Shown: positions 24,322 to 52,045, counted from the first letter of the stretch. The stretch: 64,000 nt of DNA from Kibdelosporangium banguiense (GCF_017876405.1 NZ_JAGINW010000001.1:8755203-8819202); one strand, 5' to 3'. A program made the numbers and translations. Notes: a model not told the origin generated them from the letters alone.

Positions 24322-24979
24322 CCAGGGCGTCGAACAAGGCCTGGTTGGCGGGGTCCTGGGCGGCGGTGTCCTCGGGGTGCCACTGGACTGCTGTGAACCA
24401 GCCTTTTGTGGTGGGTAGGTCGAAGGCCTCGATTGTGCCGTCGGTGGCCCAGGCGGTTGGGGTGAGGCCTTGGCCGAGGGTGGCGACGCGTTGGTGGTGG
24501 TAGCAGGAAGCGGCGATTTTGTCGGTGCCTGTGAGCTTGGTTGCCGTGGAGTCGGGTGCGAGGCTGACTGGGTGCACGACGTGTTTGTGGCCGGGGATGT
24601 CCTGGTCGAGGGTTCCGCCTAGGGCTACGTTCACCACGTGCAGGCCGCGGCAGATCGCGAGGAGCGGCAAGCCGGATTCCAGGCAGCGACGCGCGACGGC
24701 CAGGTCGAAGGCGTCCTGGTCATGGTCGACGTCGTAGACGCTGTCGTGGGCCTGGTCGGTGTACAGGTTGGGGGCGAGGTCTCCGCCGCCGGGCAGGAGG
24801 ACTCCGTCGAAGCGGGACAGGCGGGTCTCAAGCCCAGTGAGGTCTGGGTGGATGGAGGCTGGTTCGCCGCCCGCGCGCCAGACTGATTCGATGAGGGCGC
24901 GGGCGTTGACCTCGGCGGCGTAGCGCAAGGCCGATGTGGAGGCGGCGAAGCGGGCCGGGATCGCGATGAGTGGCCTCAC
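24305..24979 (-). CDS. class I glutamine amidotransferase-like gamma-glutamyl hydrolase (C26)
   Basis: A 224-residue peptidase C26-type protein has the nucleophile Cys in LLAICRGLHVVNVALGG (about residue 111), the catalytic His and Glu in VQWHPEDTA (about residue 199), and LPGGGDLAPNLY near residue 80. PuuD of this family removes the gamma-glutamyl group in the putrescine pathway and AtdA2 acts on gamma-glutamylanilide. Here it would recycle glutamate from the glutamylated intermediate made by the GS-like ligase. It overlaps the upstream aldehyde dehydrogenase by four bases. Confidence 0.87.
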   Translation of the reverse strand: MRPLIAIPARFAASTSALRYAAEVNARALIESVWRAGGEPASIHPDLTGLETRLSRFDGVLLPGGGDLAPNLYTDQAHDSVYDVDHDQDAFDLAVARRCLESGLPLLAICRGLHVVNVALGGTLDQDIPGHKHVVHPVSLAPDSTATKLTGTDKIAASCYHHQRVATLGQGLTPTAWATDGTIEAFDLPTTKGWFTAVQWHPEDTAAQDPANQALFDALVKASA

Positions 24980-26445
24980 AGCTGGATCCAGGTTGTCTTG
25001 AGTTCGGTGTACTTGTCCAGCGAGTGCGCCGACTTGTCGCGGCCGTTGCCGGATTGCTTCATTCCTCCGAAGGGGACGGTCAGGTCGCCTTCCTCGTAGC
25101 AGTTCACCCAGACTGTGCCTGCTCGCAGGGCGCGGGAGACTTGGTGGGCGGTCGACAGGTCCGCGGTCCAGAGTCCTGCTGCCAGGCCGTATTCGGTGGC
25201 GTTGGCGAGGGCGATCGCCTCGTCGACGGTGTCGAAGGTGAGTACGGACAGCACCGGTCCGAAGATCTCGTCACGGGCGATGGCTGAGTCGGGGCTTACC
25301 TGGTCGAACACGGTGGGGGCCAGGAAACTGCCGCCGGACGAGGCCAAAGTGCGTTCGCCGCCTGTCCGTAGCCGGGCCGCGCCGGCGATACGGGCCAGGA
25401 CGCGGCCGAGATGGTGCTCGCTGACCAACGGTCCCATCTGGGTCGACGGGTCGAGTGGGTCGCCGACGCGGAGGGCTTGGGCGGCGGCGATGACGGCGTC
25501 GGTGACCTGGGAGGCGATGGAGGTGTGCACGAGCAGGCGGGACGGCGCGGTGCACATTTCGCCCTGGTTGAAGAAGATTCCCCATGCCGCTGTGGCCGCG
25601 GCCCTGTCCAGGTCCGGGGCGTCCGGCAGGATGATGTTGGGAGACTTGCCACCCAGCTCCAGCCAGACCCGTTTGAGGTTCGAATCCGCCGCGTAGTGCA
25701 GGAAATGGCGACCGACGGCCGTGGACCCGGTGAACGCCAGCACATCCACGTCCGGGTGCAACCCCAGCGCACGTCCCGCGGTCGGCCCGTCTCCGGCGAC
25801 CACGTTGAACACACCCGGAGGCAGACCGGCTTCAGTCGCCAGCCGGCCGAGCCTGAGCGCGGACAACGGCGAGAACTCGGACGGTTTGAGGACCACAGTG
25901 CAACCCGCGGCGAGTGCCGGAGCGACCTTCCACGACGCGAGCGTGAGCGGGAAGTTCCACGGCACCACCGCGCCCACCACACCGACCGGCTCCCGCGTCA
26001 CCAAAGCCAGGGAGTCCAGGGCGGTCCGGGGTGATTCGTCGACGAGTTTGTCGGCAAGCTGGCCGTACCACCGGAATGTGTTGATCGCGGCGCGCAGTTC
26101 GATGTCGTGCGCGTCGGTGATCGGTTTGCCCATCTCCAGGCTGATGGTCAGGGCGAGTTCGGCGCGGTGTTCCTCGATCAGGTCCGCGAGCCGCAACAGC
26201 AAGCGCCCGCGCTCCACCGGTGCCAACCGCGGCCACGGGCCGTGGTCGAAGGCGCGCCGGGCAGCCGCGACGGCGAGGTCGACCTCCTTCTTCCCCGCGT
26301 CGGCGACTGTCGCCAGGACCTTGCCGTCGCGAGGCGAGACGACAGTGAAAGACGCCTGACCAGGCTCATCCACGCCGTTGATGTGGTGATGACCAGCCGG
26401 TCGCAACTGTTGGGCGAGACTCAGCCAGCCCTCGTAGCCAGGCAT
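24976..26445 (-). CDS. aldehyde dehydrogenase, PuuC/phenylacetaldehyde type
   Basis: A 489-residue NAD(P)+ aldehyde dehydrogenase has the catalytic Cys in NQGEMCTAPSRLLVH, the Glu in VWLELGGKSPN and the VVPWNFPLTLASWKVAPALA cofactor region. It is coupled to the gamma-glutamyl hydrolase, an arrangement that mirrors puuC-puuD. I therefore expect it to oxidise a gamma-glutamylated amino-aldehyde or the free arylacetaldehyde; sequence alone does not decide. ATG 26445 has GGAGGT upstream. It has its own copy of the MarR-type operator. Confidence 0.88.
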   Translation of the reverse strand: MPGYEGWLSLAQQLRPAGHHHINGVDEPGQASFTVVSPRDGKVLATVADAGKKEVDLAVAAARRAFDHGPWPRLAPVERGRLLLRLADLIEEHRAELALTISLEMGKPITDAHDIELRAAINTFRWYGQLADKLVDESPRTALDSLALVTREPVGVVGAVVPWNFPLTLASWKVAPALAAGCTVVLKPSEFSPLSALRLGRLATEAGLPPGVFNVVAGDGPTAGRALGLHPDVDVLAFTGSTAVGRHFLHYAADSNLKRVWLELGGKSPNIILPDAPDLDRAAATAAWGIFFNQGEMCTAPSRLLVHTSIASQVTDAVIAAAQALRVGDPLDPSTQMGPLVSEHHLGRVLARIAGAARLRTGGERTLASSGGSFLAPTVFDQVSPDSAIARDEIFGPVLSVLTFDTVDEAIALANATEYGLAAGLWTADLSTAHQVSRALRAGTVWVNCYEEGDLTVPFGGMKQSGNGRDKSAHSLDKYTELKTTWIQL

Positions 26446-26458
26446 CTACACCTCCATC

Positions 26459-26478
26459 ATTTGAGCCCAAACAATAAC
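26459..26478 (-). promoter_or_regulatory. MarR-type operator upstream of aldehyde dehydrogenase
   Basis: On the minus strand GTTATT (26478-26473), a plausible -10, is followed directly by GTTTGGGCTCAAAT (26472-26459). This is the fourth copy of the island palindrome and stands 13 bases before the ATG of the ALDH-hydrolase unit. Confidence 0.8.
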
Positions 26479-26496
26479 GCCAGACGGAGGTATGAA

Positions 26497-26527
26497 CAAG
26501 GGACCGCCCTCTGCGAGCGGTCCCTTG
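26497..26527 (-). terminator. terminator of metalloprotease gene
   Basis: A perfect 11-bp stem, CAAGGGACCGC with GCGGTCCCTTG, and a 9-base loop lie 11 bases beyond the stop of the M36 protease. It also separates that gene from the catabolic island. Confidence 0.8.
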
Positions 26528-26538
26528 TCGGGAAATGA

Positions 26539-29457
26539 TCAGATCCAGAACGCCTGGAACTCCGCGATCCGCACGCTCTGCGCCACGGCTGGGTTGCCTG
26601 TGGTGCAGTCACTCGTCGAACGCGGGTCGTTGTGCTGCTGCCCCGCGTACTCCGGCGTGCCGGTGCACTGGTTGGTCAGCACGCGGACCATCAAGTGCGT
26701 GGCCAGCGTCGGATGGATGCGGAACGACCGGGCCGCGAGATCGGGCGCGGTCGGCCGCGGCACGTCCGCCGGGAACGCGTTGGCCGGGCTGGTGTACACC
26801 TTCCGGTAGTTCGTCGGGTCCGCGCAGTCCTTGCCCATCGCGGCGTTGCACGACAGCACCTCGAACCGCCGGAGAGCCGTGAACCGGTTCTGCGGGTCGG
26901 GATCAGGATCCTGCGTCACCTGCGGACGCAGCTGGGCGCTCACCTGAACCCGGCTGACCAACTGCGGCCGGTCGCCGGCGAGGTCCACCCGGACGCTCTT
27001 GCCCGCCACCGGCGAGCCGACCGACGCCCAGTTGGACGCCTCGGTGTCGTCGATGAGCTTCTCCAGGTTGACGCCGTCACCGCTGGCCGTCGCACCCAGA
27101 CTGCGCGACGCCACGTTCGGCGCCGACAGCGGACGGATCGTGTCGCGCTCGCCCGGGTGCAGGCGGCGGTTGCTGATCCGGGTGCTGCCGTAGCCATCCG
27201 CGGCCACGATGAAGTCGTACGTTCCCGCCGTGATCTCGACCGTGTCCGGCAACGGCGTTGCAGGATCGGTGTCGGCGACCGGAATCGAACGCGCTTCGTA
27301 GTCACCAACGTAGAGCCGCGCGTTGCCGCTGTGAGAAAGGCGCAGCGTCGCGTTGCGATCGTACGGCGAAGCGAAGCTCGGGATCGGGTCGGCGTCGTTG
27401 CCGCCGTTGCTGAGCGCGCCCTGACCGAGGCCGTGCTGCGAGAAGGCGTTCCACAGCAGCGGAACGTCCCTGCCGCCGAACCGGATCTCGTTGGCAGCCA
27501 GTGTCGCGTCACGCATGTCGACGTAGCTGACCGCGCCGGAAGCACTGAGCAGCAAGGCATCGAACGCCTGCTGCACCCAGCGCCGGTTGCCCGGGCACTT
27601 CTCCACCGGCTGCTTGCCGTCGGCACACGCCCGCTGCAGCGCCGGCGTGCCCAGGCCGTACTTGTCGATCATGACCTGGCGGACGTCGTAGCTGGTCGCG
27701 CTCCAGATCTCGCCGTCCGCGTGCACCTGCTGGCCGACGAGGTCGTAGGCGATGTTGCTGTAGTTGAGCGGGCTCTTGCTCATGTCGTAGTTACGGATGC
27801 CGGCCTTGTTGTCGCCTGTGGCGTACCCACCGGTGACGAACGGCGTGTCACCGCGCGGCTTGAACCCGTACTCGTACAGGTACTCCATTGCGAACAGGTC
27901 CGAGTGCGACTCGTTCATCGCGCCGCCCTGCGCACCGGACCAGCCGCTGTTCGGGCCCGCGATCAGACGGCCGCTGATGGCGTGGCTGTACTCGTGCCCG
28001 ATGACCGACATGTCGTAGTCGCCGTCAACACACGGCGCGTAGAACCCGCCGGGCGTGGGCTGCCACAGGTACATGTTCGTCGTCGGCGGCACGCCGTCAG
28101 GAGGCGTCGCCTGGTTGGCGTTGTTACGTGACGGAAAGCCTGGGGGCGCGCCACCCGCGCGTCCACCTGCCTGCGCGTTGCCGCGCTCGGCGTCGCCGCC
28201 GAGACCGCCGCGGTCACCGTTGGTCGCCTGCATGTTCCAGGTCTCCTCGGTGAAGCCGAGGTAGTACGACCAGTCGTGCATGCGGTTGTGCGACGCGAAC
28301 AGGTTGGCCAGTGCCGCGTCGATGTCGTTCTGCTGCGGGCTGGCGAAGACCGACGGGTTGCACTTCTCCTTGTTCCACTGGTTGGTCCAGGGATAGGTGT
28401 AGTCCCGCGTCGCGCTCGGCGCCGAGGTACGCGTGCCGACCGTGCCGCTGGCGAGGTCGTCCCACTTCTCGGTGCCGCGTGCCGAGTTGCCGGCCGAAGT
28501 CTGCGTCGTTGCTCCCGTGACCGGGTCGGCGTCCCAAGCGAGCCCACGGTCTGCCGTGCTCACGGCACGTTCACAACCGGGTGCCTTGACCAGGCACCAC
28601 TTCACGCGGTTGTCGCGTGAGGAGTAGTCCGCGGGCGGGTTGGCCGGGAAGACCTCCCACTCCGGATTGTCCGCATGATGATCAACAATGTCCTCACGCA
28701 CCAGGACCTGCCCTGTCCTGGCGTCGATGTACGTCGTGTAGCCCTTCGGCAGGTTCTGGTCCTTGCCCATCACCACGACCTGGTAGGCCGTCCGGGCCGG
28801 GCCCTGCGGCATCGGCACCGCACCCAGTTGCACCCGTGTGGTCGCCAGCTCGTCACCTGCCAGGCCCGCATCGGCGGCTGCGGCTTTCAGGGCGTCCGCC
28901 TCGGAAATGGTCGCGGGCTCCGGTGCGGCCGACGCGCGGCTGAGCGTCGAGCTCAGATACATCACCGCGCCGTCGCGAATGCCGAACACAGCCAAGCCGT
29001 CCAGCAAGGACGGCGTCGCCCCGAACTTCTGCCGGAGCATGACGTACGAGCCCTCACCCATCGGCCGGCTCACCAGGACGTCCATCGTGTCGACGGCCTG
29101 CTGGCCGATCCCGAACGCGAGGGTGTTGTCCGTCAGATAGGCCTTCGCGATCGCCACCGGATCGCCCAGTGCCTTGCGCTGCTGAACCCCGGCCTTCGGC
29201 AACAGCGTCGCCGGTGTGCCGTACTTGTTCCACCGCACCGAAGTGCTGCGCTCAGCCGTCAACGATCGCTGCTGTGCACTGGGCTCTGTCGCCCCGGGAC
29301 GGTTGTCCACGTCCCCATCGCCGTGCGTGTCACCCTGGATCTGACTCGGGCCCTGGCCCTCGGGAGCGGCCAGGGCCGTCTCCGTCCACAGCAGACTCGC
29401 CGATAAGATCCCGGTCACCGCCAGCGCCGTGGCCCGCCGGAAAGCTGGTCTTCGCAT
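26539..29457 (-). CDS. secreted M36 (fungalysin-like) metalloprotease with F5/8 domain
   Basis: A 972-residue preproprotein has a signal peptide (residues 1 to about 31, ending TALA-A), a fungalysin/thermolysin-type propeptide (about residues 60-240, including GYTTYIDARTGQVLVRED), and the M36 catalytic domain with the zinc motif HEYSHAISGRL near residue 487 and a downstream Glu in NESHSDLFAMEYLYEYG. The C-terminal 190 residues resemble a discoidin (F5/8 type C) domain (NLEKLIDDTEASNWASVG), which usually binds sugars or surfaces. It is a secreted protein-degrading enzyme. GGAGG precedes the ATG. It is monocistronic with its own terminator. Confidence 0.92.
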   Translation of the reverse strand: MRRPAFRRATALAVTGILSASLLWTETALAAPEGQGPSQIQGDTHGDGDVDNRPGATEPSAQQRSLTAERSTSVRWNKYGTPATLLPKAGVQQRKALGDPVAIAKAYLTDNTLAFGIGQQAVDTMDVLVSRPMGEGSYVMLRQKFGATPSLLDGLAVFGIRDGAVMYLSSTLSRASAAPEPATISEADALKAAAADAGLAGDELATTRVQLGAVPMPQGPARTAYQVVVMGKDQNLPKGYTTYIDARTGQVLVREDIVDHHADNPEWEVFPANPPADYSSRDNRVKWCLVKAPGCERAVSTADRGLAWDADPVTGATTQTSAGNSARGTEKWDDLASGTVGTRTSAPSATRDYTYPWTNQWNKEKCNPSVFASPQQNDIDAALANLFASHNRMHDWSYYLGFTEETWNMQATNGDRGGLGGDAERGNAQAGGRAGGAPPGFPSRNNANQATPPDGVPPTTNMYLWQPTPGGFYAPCVDGDYDMSVIGHEYSHAISGRLIAGPNSGWSGAQGGAMNESHSDLFAMEYLYEYGFKPRGDTPFVTGGYATGDNKAGIRNYDMSKSPLNYSNIAYDLVGQQVHADGEIWSATSYDVRQVMIDKYGLGTPALQRACADGKQPVEKCPGNRRWVQQAFDALLLSASGAVSYVDMRDATLAANEIRFGGRDVPLLWNAFSQHGLGQGALSNGGNDADPIPSFASPYDRNATLRLSHSGNARLYVGDYEARSIPVADTDPATPLPDTVEITAGTYDFIVAADGYGSTRISNRRLHPGERDTIRPLSAPNVASRSLGATASGDGVNLEKLIDDTEASNWASVGSPVAGKSVRVDLAGDRPQLVSRVQVSAQLRPQVTQDPDPDPQNRFTALRRFEVLSCNAAMGKDCADPTNYRKVYTSPANAFPADVPRPTAPDLAARSFRIHPTLATHLMVRVLTNQCTGTPEYAGQQHNDPRSTSDCTTGNPAVAQSVRIAEFQAFWI

Positions 29458-29551
29458 GCTTCGCGTGCCTCCTGAACCTTGTGGAGTTGTGCGTGCCAGC
29501 TTTCCGCTTCCCGCCGGTGCCCGATACGTCCGTTAGTAGCGCACCTGCCCC

Positions 29552-30703
29552 TCACCGGTGCCGATCGGGCCCGATCACGGCCTTGGCCGCGATTCGGACC
29601 CATTGGACCGTGTCCGGCAGAAGCCGCAGGCAGGCCCCTTCATCGGACCCAGATTTCGCTCCGGAATCGACGCAGCCGCTCGCGTCGCAGAACAACACGC
29701 AGTTGACGCCGTTGTTCTGCGCGCTGCGGAAAAGAATGCCGTCCACGGCGAAGTCCGGGATGAACCGCAGATATTCGGTCACCACCTGGGTCGGGACGTA
29801 CTCGATGCGTTCCCGGCCGTCGAGCGTGACGGGTTTTCCCAGGTCCACAGCGAACGAATGCAGGAATCTCAGGTCGTAGTAGTGCGGCTCGCGCCCGGCT
29901 TCGTGATACAGGCTCGGCAGCGGTGGCAGGTCGGCGAGATTGAGCAGGGTGAGGTCCCGGGTCGTCTCGAACGCCCCGACAATGACGTAACGCCTGGCGT
30001 CATGGCCGATCTCGGCCACCACGGTGTCGATGTCGTCACTGCCGTAGAACATGGAGATACCAGCCGGGCTCATCCGGCTGTTGGACGCTTTGGCTCTGGG
30101 CGGTGAACCCAGGGCGGCAGCGGTGCCGTACTGGGCGAGCCTGCCGGGCGAATCGACCTTCCGGCCGCGCCAGAAGATCCGCCCCGCGGGCACCGGCAAC
30201 AGCGTGTCGTGGTCGAGGATGATCTTTTCCAGCTTTTCCAGCAGCTCGACGGTGGTGAAATCGCCGGGCCGCCGAGGCGGTTGCTCCGGAGCCGACAGGA
30301 AGACAAAGCGCGAAGTGTGCTTGACCTTCTCGCAGAACGCGTTCCACCCCCATCCCAGAGCCTGGCTGGAGGACGATTTCGACCGGTAGAAATCGGTGGC
30401 TGACCGGTCGGCGATCGCGGCCGCGACAGCTTCCAGTACATCATCGGTGACGTCGCCTTCACAGACCGCGTAGGCAACCTCAGCCGGGTCGAGAACCTCC
30501 GCATCCGTGCCCTCGGCCACCACGAAGAGGAAATGCACTGCTTCCATGACGATGTCCATGAACTGCTCGAAAGGCGCGGCGGCCGTGGCCCCGCAGAACG
30601 AGCAGTCTCCTTCGCTCAGGTGCTCACTTGTCCGCCGGCGCAGCGTCACATCGTGGACACAGCCCGGACAGACCGCCAGATCATCGAAACGTTGCCGCCC
30701 CAT
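29552..30703 (-). CDS. RES-domain protein with HEPN/RES N-terminal domain
   Basis: A 383-residue cytoplasmic protein begins with a Cys-rich segment (two CxxC pairs: VCPGCV and DCSFCG, probably binding zinc), then a helical region. It ends in a RES domain: FWRGRK, MFYGSDDIDTVVAEI and DLRFLHSFAVDLG are visible, with Arg, Tyr and Glu at the usual places. RES enzymes degrade NAD+ (phosphorylase or glycohydrolase), often as toxins with a Xre antitoxin. No antitoxin gene is adjacent. ATG 30703 matches the usual MGR start of the N-terminal domain; GTG 30742 with GGAG upstream is an alternative. It may be a defence or growth-arrest enzyme (inference). Confidence 0.78.
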   Translation of the reverse strand: MGRQRFDDLAVCPGCVHDVTLRRRTSEHLSEGDCSFCGATAAAPFEQFMDIVMEAVHFLFVVAEGTDAEVLDPAEVAYAVCEGDVTDDVLEAVAAAIADRSATDFYRSKSSSSQALGWGWNAFCEKVKHTSRFVFLSAPEQPPRRPGDFTTVELLEKLEKIILDHDTLLPVPAGRIFWRGRKVDSPGRLAQYGTAAALGSPPRAKASNSRMSPAGISMFYGSDDIDTVVAEIGHDARRYVIVGAFETTRDLTLLNLADLPPLPSLYHEAGREPHYYDLRFLHSFAVDLGKPVTLDGRERIEYVPTQVVTEYLRFIPDFAVDGILFRSAQNNGVNCVLFCDASGCVDSGAKSGSDEGACLRLLPDTVQWVRIAAKAVIGPDRHR

Positions 30704-30812
30704 GTGATCATCGAAGTACCCGCCACCACACCGAGGTTCCACAGAGTGAACTCCGGCTACAGATCGTCCAGCCGGAAGTGCCTGCCGCTTCCCGATGTGG
30801 GACGGGTGCGCG

Positions 30813-49568
<18,756 letters not shown>

Positions 49569-49586
49569 CGCACTCCTCAGCGCATG

Positions 49587-49631
49587 GCCGTGACCGTGCC
49601 GCCGGCAGATCGGCGGCGGCACGGTCACGGC
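49587..49631 (-). terminator. strong intercistronic hairpin between receptor and NRPS genes
   Basis: A perfect 18-bp GC-rich stem (49587-49604 with 49614-49631, 9-base loop) fills most of the 72-base gap. It starts 10 bases after the receptor stop and ends just before the NRPS ribosome site. It has no T-run, so it is probably a partial terminator or an RNA-stabilising element that allows more receptor than NRPS. Confidence 0.75.
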
Positions 49632-49640
49632 AGCTACGAA

Positions 49641-50678
49641 CTACTGCTTCTTCTTGGCTGCCTGGGACAGCGCCGGAACCATCTGGTCGAGCGCGTACGG
49701 GATGCTCAGCACCGTCGCGAACGTCAGCGCCACACCGGCGGGAGGCTCGGTGTAGGGCAGGTAGACCACCCGGTCGCCGGTGGCCACCTGGAGCTTCTGG
49801 TACACCGGCGTGCCCTTGACGCGGTCGATGGACGCCTTGTCCGGTGGCATCAGCACCAGGACATCGGTGTCGAGCAGATCCAGCCGTTCGTCGCCGAACA
49901 TGATCGGCTTGCCGTCCTTGGTCTGGCCGCTGAGCTTGTCGTCCACTTTGAACCCGAGCTCGGTCATCAGCACCGTGCGCGGGTCGGCCGGGGCGAACGC
50001 GCCGTACTGCCCGGCGGCCGGGCTGTCGGCGACGATCACCTTCTTGCCCTCGAACTCCGGGTGTGCCTTGCGGATCTCGGCGAACTTGGCCTCGGTGCCG
50101 GCGATGAGCTTCTTGGCCTCCGCCTCCTTGCCCAGCGCTTTGCCGATGGTGGTGGTCATCTCCCGCCACGGCGTCGAGTAGTCCTCGAACTTGGCGTTCT
50201 GCGCGACCACGGGCGCGATCTGCGAGAGCTTGTCGTACTGCTCCTGGGTGACCTGGGCGTACTGGCCGATGATCAGGTCCGGCCGCAGCGCGGCGACCTT
50301 CTCGTACTGCACCTGGTTGCCGTCACTGATCACCTCGGCACGTGCGTCGCCCCACTTGCTGTCGGCCCACGGCCAGTTGCTGTAGGGCTGCTCACCGAAC
50401 CAGGCGGTGGCACCGACCGGGCGTACGCCCAGGGCCAGCATCGCGTCCTGATCGGTCAGCCCCAGCGACACCACACGTCGGGGTTCGGTTTTGATCTCGG
50501 TCTTGCCGAACTTGTGCTCGATCGTGACCGGGAAGGCACTTGCCGCGGGCTGCTGCGCGGCCGAGCCGGTCTGTGCCGTTGAGGTGGCCGGCGGCTGACT
50601 GCCACAGGCCGCGATCGACAGCGTCAGGACACCGGCGACGAGTACCGCCGGTAGGCGGCGCGCCAAGGTTGGGGACAT
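49641..50678 (-). CDS. iron-siderophore-binding lipoprotein of ABC transporter
   Basis: A 345-residue type III periplasmic binding-fold protein has a lipoprotein signal (MSPTLARRLPAVLVAGVLTL and lipobox SIAAC) and the FecB/FepB-like regions RRVVSLGLTDQDAMLALGV, LRPDLIIGQYAQVTQEQYD and LAPVV-like segments. It should capture the ferric siderophore for import; the permease and ATPase are not in the window. An in-frame ATG at 50714 overlaps the TGA of the monooxygenase (ATGA) and would add 12 residues, so coupling is likely. It lies between the monooxygenase and the NRPS in one operon. Confidence 0.88.
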   Translation of the reverse strand: MSPTLARRLPAVLVAGVLTLSIAACGSQPPATSTAQTGSAAQQPAASAFPVTIEHKFGKTEIKTEPRRVVSLGLTDQDAMLALGVRPVGATAWFGEQPYSNWPWADSKWGDARAEVISDGNQVQYEKVAALRPDLIIGQYAQVTQEQYDKLSQIAPVVAQNAKFEDYSTPWREMTTTIGKALGKEAEAKKLIAGTEAKFAEIRKAHPEFEGKKVIVADSPAAGQYGAFAPADPRTVLMTELGFKVDDKLSGQTKDGKPIMFGDERLDLLDTDVLVLMPPDKASIDRVKGTPVYQKLQVATGDRVVYLPYTEPPAGVALTFATVLSIPYALDQMVPALSQAAKKKQ

Positions 50679-50710
50679 CGCTCTTGGTCGACCTTTCGGG
50701 GTAGGTGGCA

Positions 50711-52021
50711 TCATCCGTTGACGGCGTACGCCGGCCGCGGTGCCTGGACCAGTGGCCGCTGATCCACAATGGACTGCAGGATCTCCCCGACCCGGACCGA
50801 TGTGATCGACAGCAGCGACGACGTGATCCCGTGCGTGTGCTCGGTCCCGCCCTGCAGGTAGATGCCGCCGCTCACCTCCGGCGCCGTCCACACCCGGTAG
50901 TCGCGCCCGACGCGCAGCGCGCCCTCCTCGTCCCGCAGGCAGTACCGGGCGAGCTCACCCAGCTGTGCCAACGGATCAGCCGGCAGGTAGCCGGTCGCGA
51001 AGACGGCGACGTCCGCGTCGAGAACGGTCTGCTCGCCCGTGGTGAGCGAGACGACCGTGGCCCGCACACCCTGGCCGGTCCGGACGACCTCGGTGGTGCG
51101 GGAGACGTTGAACATGCGCAGCCGCCGGGTGCCGCGGACCTTCTCCTGGTACTCCCGGCGGTACAACTCGTTGATCAGGTCGATGTCGACCACGGAGTAG
51201 TTGGTGTTCGCGTGGTAGCCCAGCAGCTGTTGCTTGACCGCGGGCGGCGAATCGTAGAACTGGTCGACCGCTTCCGGGTCGAAGATCCGGTTGGCGAAGG
51301 CGCTGTCGTCCGACGGGCTGTAGCCGTACCGGGCGAACACCGGGCAGACCTCGGCCCGCGGGAACCGCTCGTGCAGGAAGGCGGCGACCTCCGCGCCGCT
51401 CTGACCGGCACCGACGACCACAAACCGCTGCGGATCCTCGATCTCGTCGATCCGCGACAGCAGTTCGCTGTTGTGCCAGATGCGATCGCCGCGCCGCACG
51501 CCGTCGGGCATCCGCGGCCGCAGCCCGGTACCCAGCACGAGGTTGCGTGCCCGGATCACGTTCCCGGTGTTGTCGCGGACGTCGAAGTACTCCCCGCCGG
51601 GCATCGGTTCGACGGCCACCACCTCACGGCCGTACGCCACCACGTCGTCGACCTGCGCGGCGGCCCACTCGAGATAGTCGTGGAACTCGATCCGCAACGG
51701 GAACAAGGTCTTGTGGTTGACGAAGTCCATCAGCCGGCCGCGGGCCTGCAGGTAACACAGGAAGCTGAAGCGGCTGGCCGGATTGCGCAGCGTCACCAGG
51801 TCCTTGAGGAACGACACCTGCATCGTCGCGTCCTGGATCAGCATGCCCGGATGCCAGCCGAACGTGGTCTGCCGCTCAAGGAACTGGGACGTCACCCTCA
51901 GCCCCGGCGGCGCCTGCTCGTTGTACTCCGCGAGGGCGACCGCCATGGCCAGGTTCGACGGCCCGAAACCCACACCGACGAGGTCAAAGACCGGAACTCC
52001 AGGAACTGCACCGTCTGTCAT
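50711..52021 (-). CDS. L-ornithine N5-monooxygenase
   Basis: A 436-residue flavin-dependent N-hydroxylase of the SidA/PvdA/IucD family has the FAD motif GVGFGPSNLAMAVALAEYN, substrate region MQVSFLKDLVTLRNPAS, NADPH motif VVVGAGQSGAEVAAFLHE and the C-terminal ATGYLPADPLAQL motif. It makes N5-hydroxyornithine, the residue that A3 of the NRPS selects. ATG 52021 is preferred; a GTG at 52054 would lie inside the upstream iron box. It is the first gene of the siderophore operon. Confidence 0.92.
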   Translation of the reverse strand: MTDGAVPGVPVFDLVGVGFGPSNLAMAVALAEYNEQAPPGLRVTSQFLERQTTFGWHPGMLIQDATMQVSFLKDLVTLRNPASRFSFLCYLQARGRLMDFVNHKTLFPLRIEFHDYLEWAAAQVDDVVAYGREVVAVEPMPGGEYFDVRDNTGNVIRARNLVLGTGLRPRMPDGVRRGDRIWHNSELLSRIDEIEDPQRFVVVGAGQSGAEVAAFLHERFPRAEVCPVFARYGYSPSDDSAFANRIFDPEAVDQFYDSPPAVKQQLLGYHANTNYSVVDIDLINELYRREYQEKVRGTRRLRMFNVSRTTEVVRTGQGVRATVVSLTTGEQTVLDADVAVFATGYLPADPLAQLGELARYCLRDEEGALRVGRDYRVWTAPEVSGGIYLQGGTEHTHGITSSLLSITSVRVGEILQSIVDQRPLVQAPRPAYAVNG

Positions 52022-52045
52022 ACCCGCCCTACCATCGGTCGCAAT

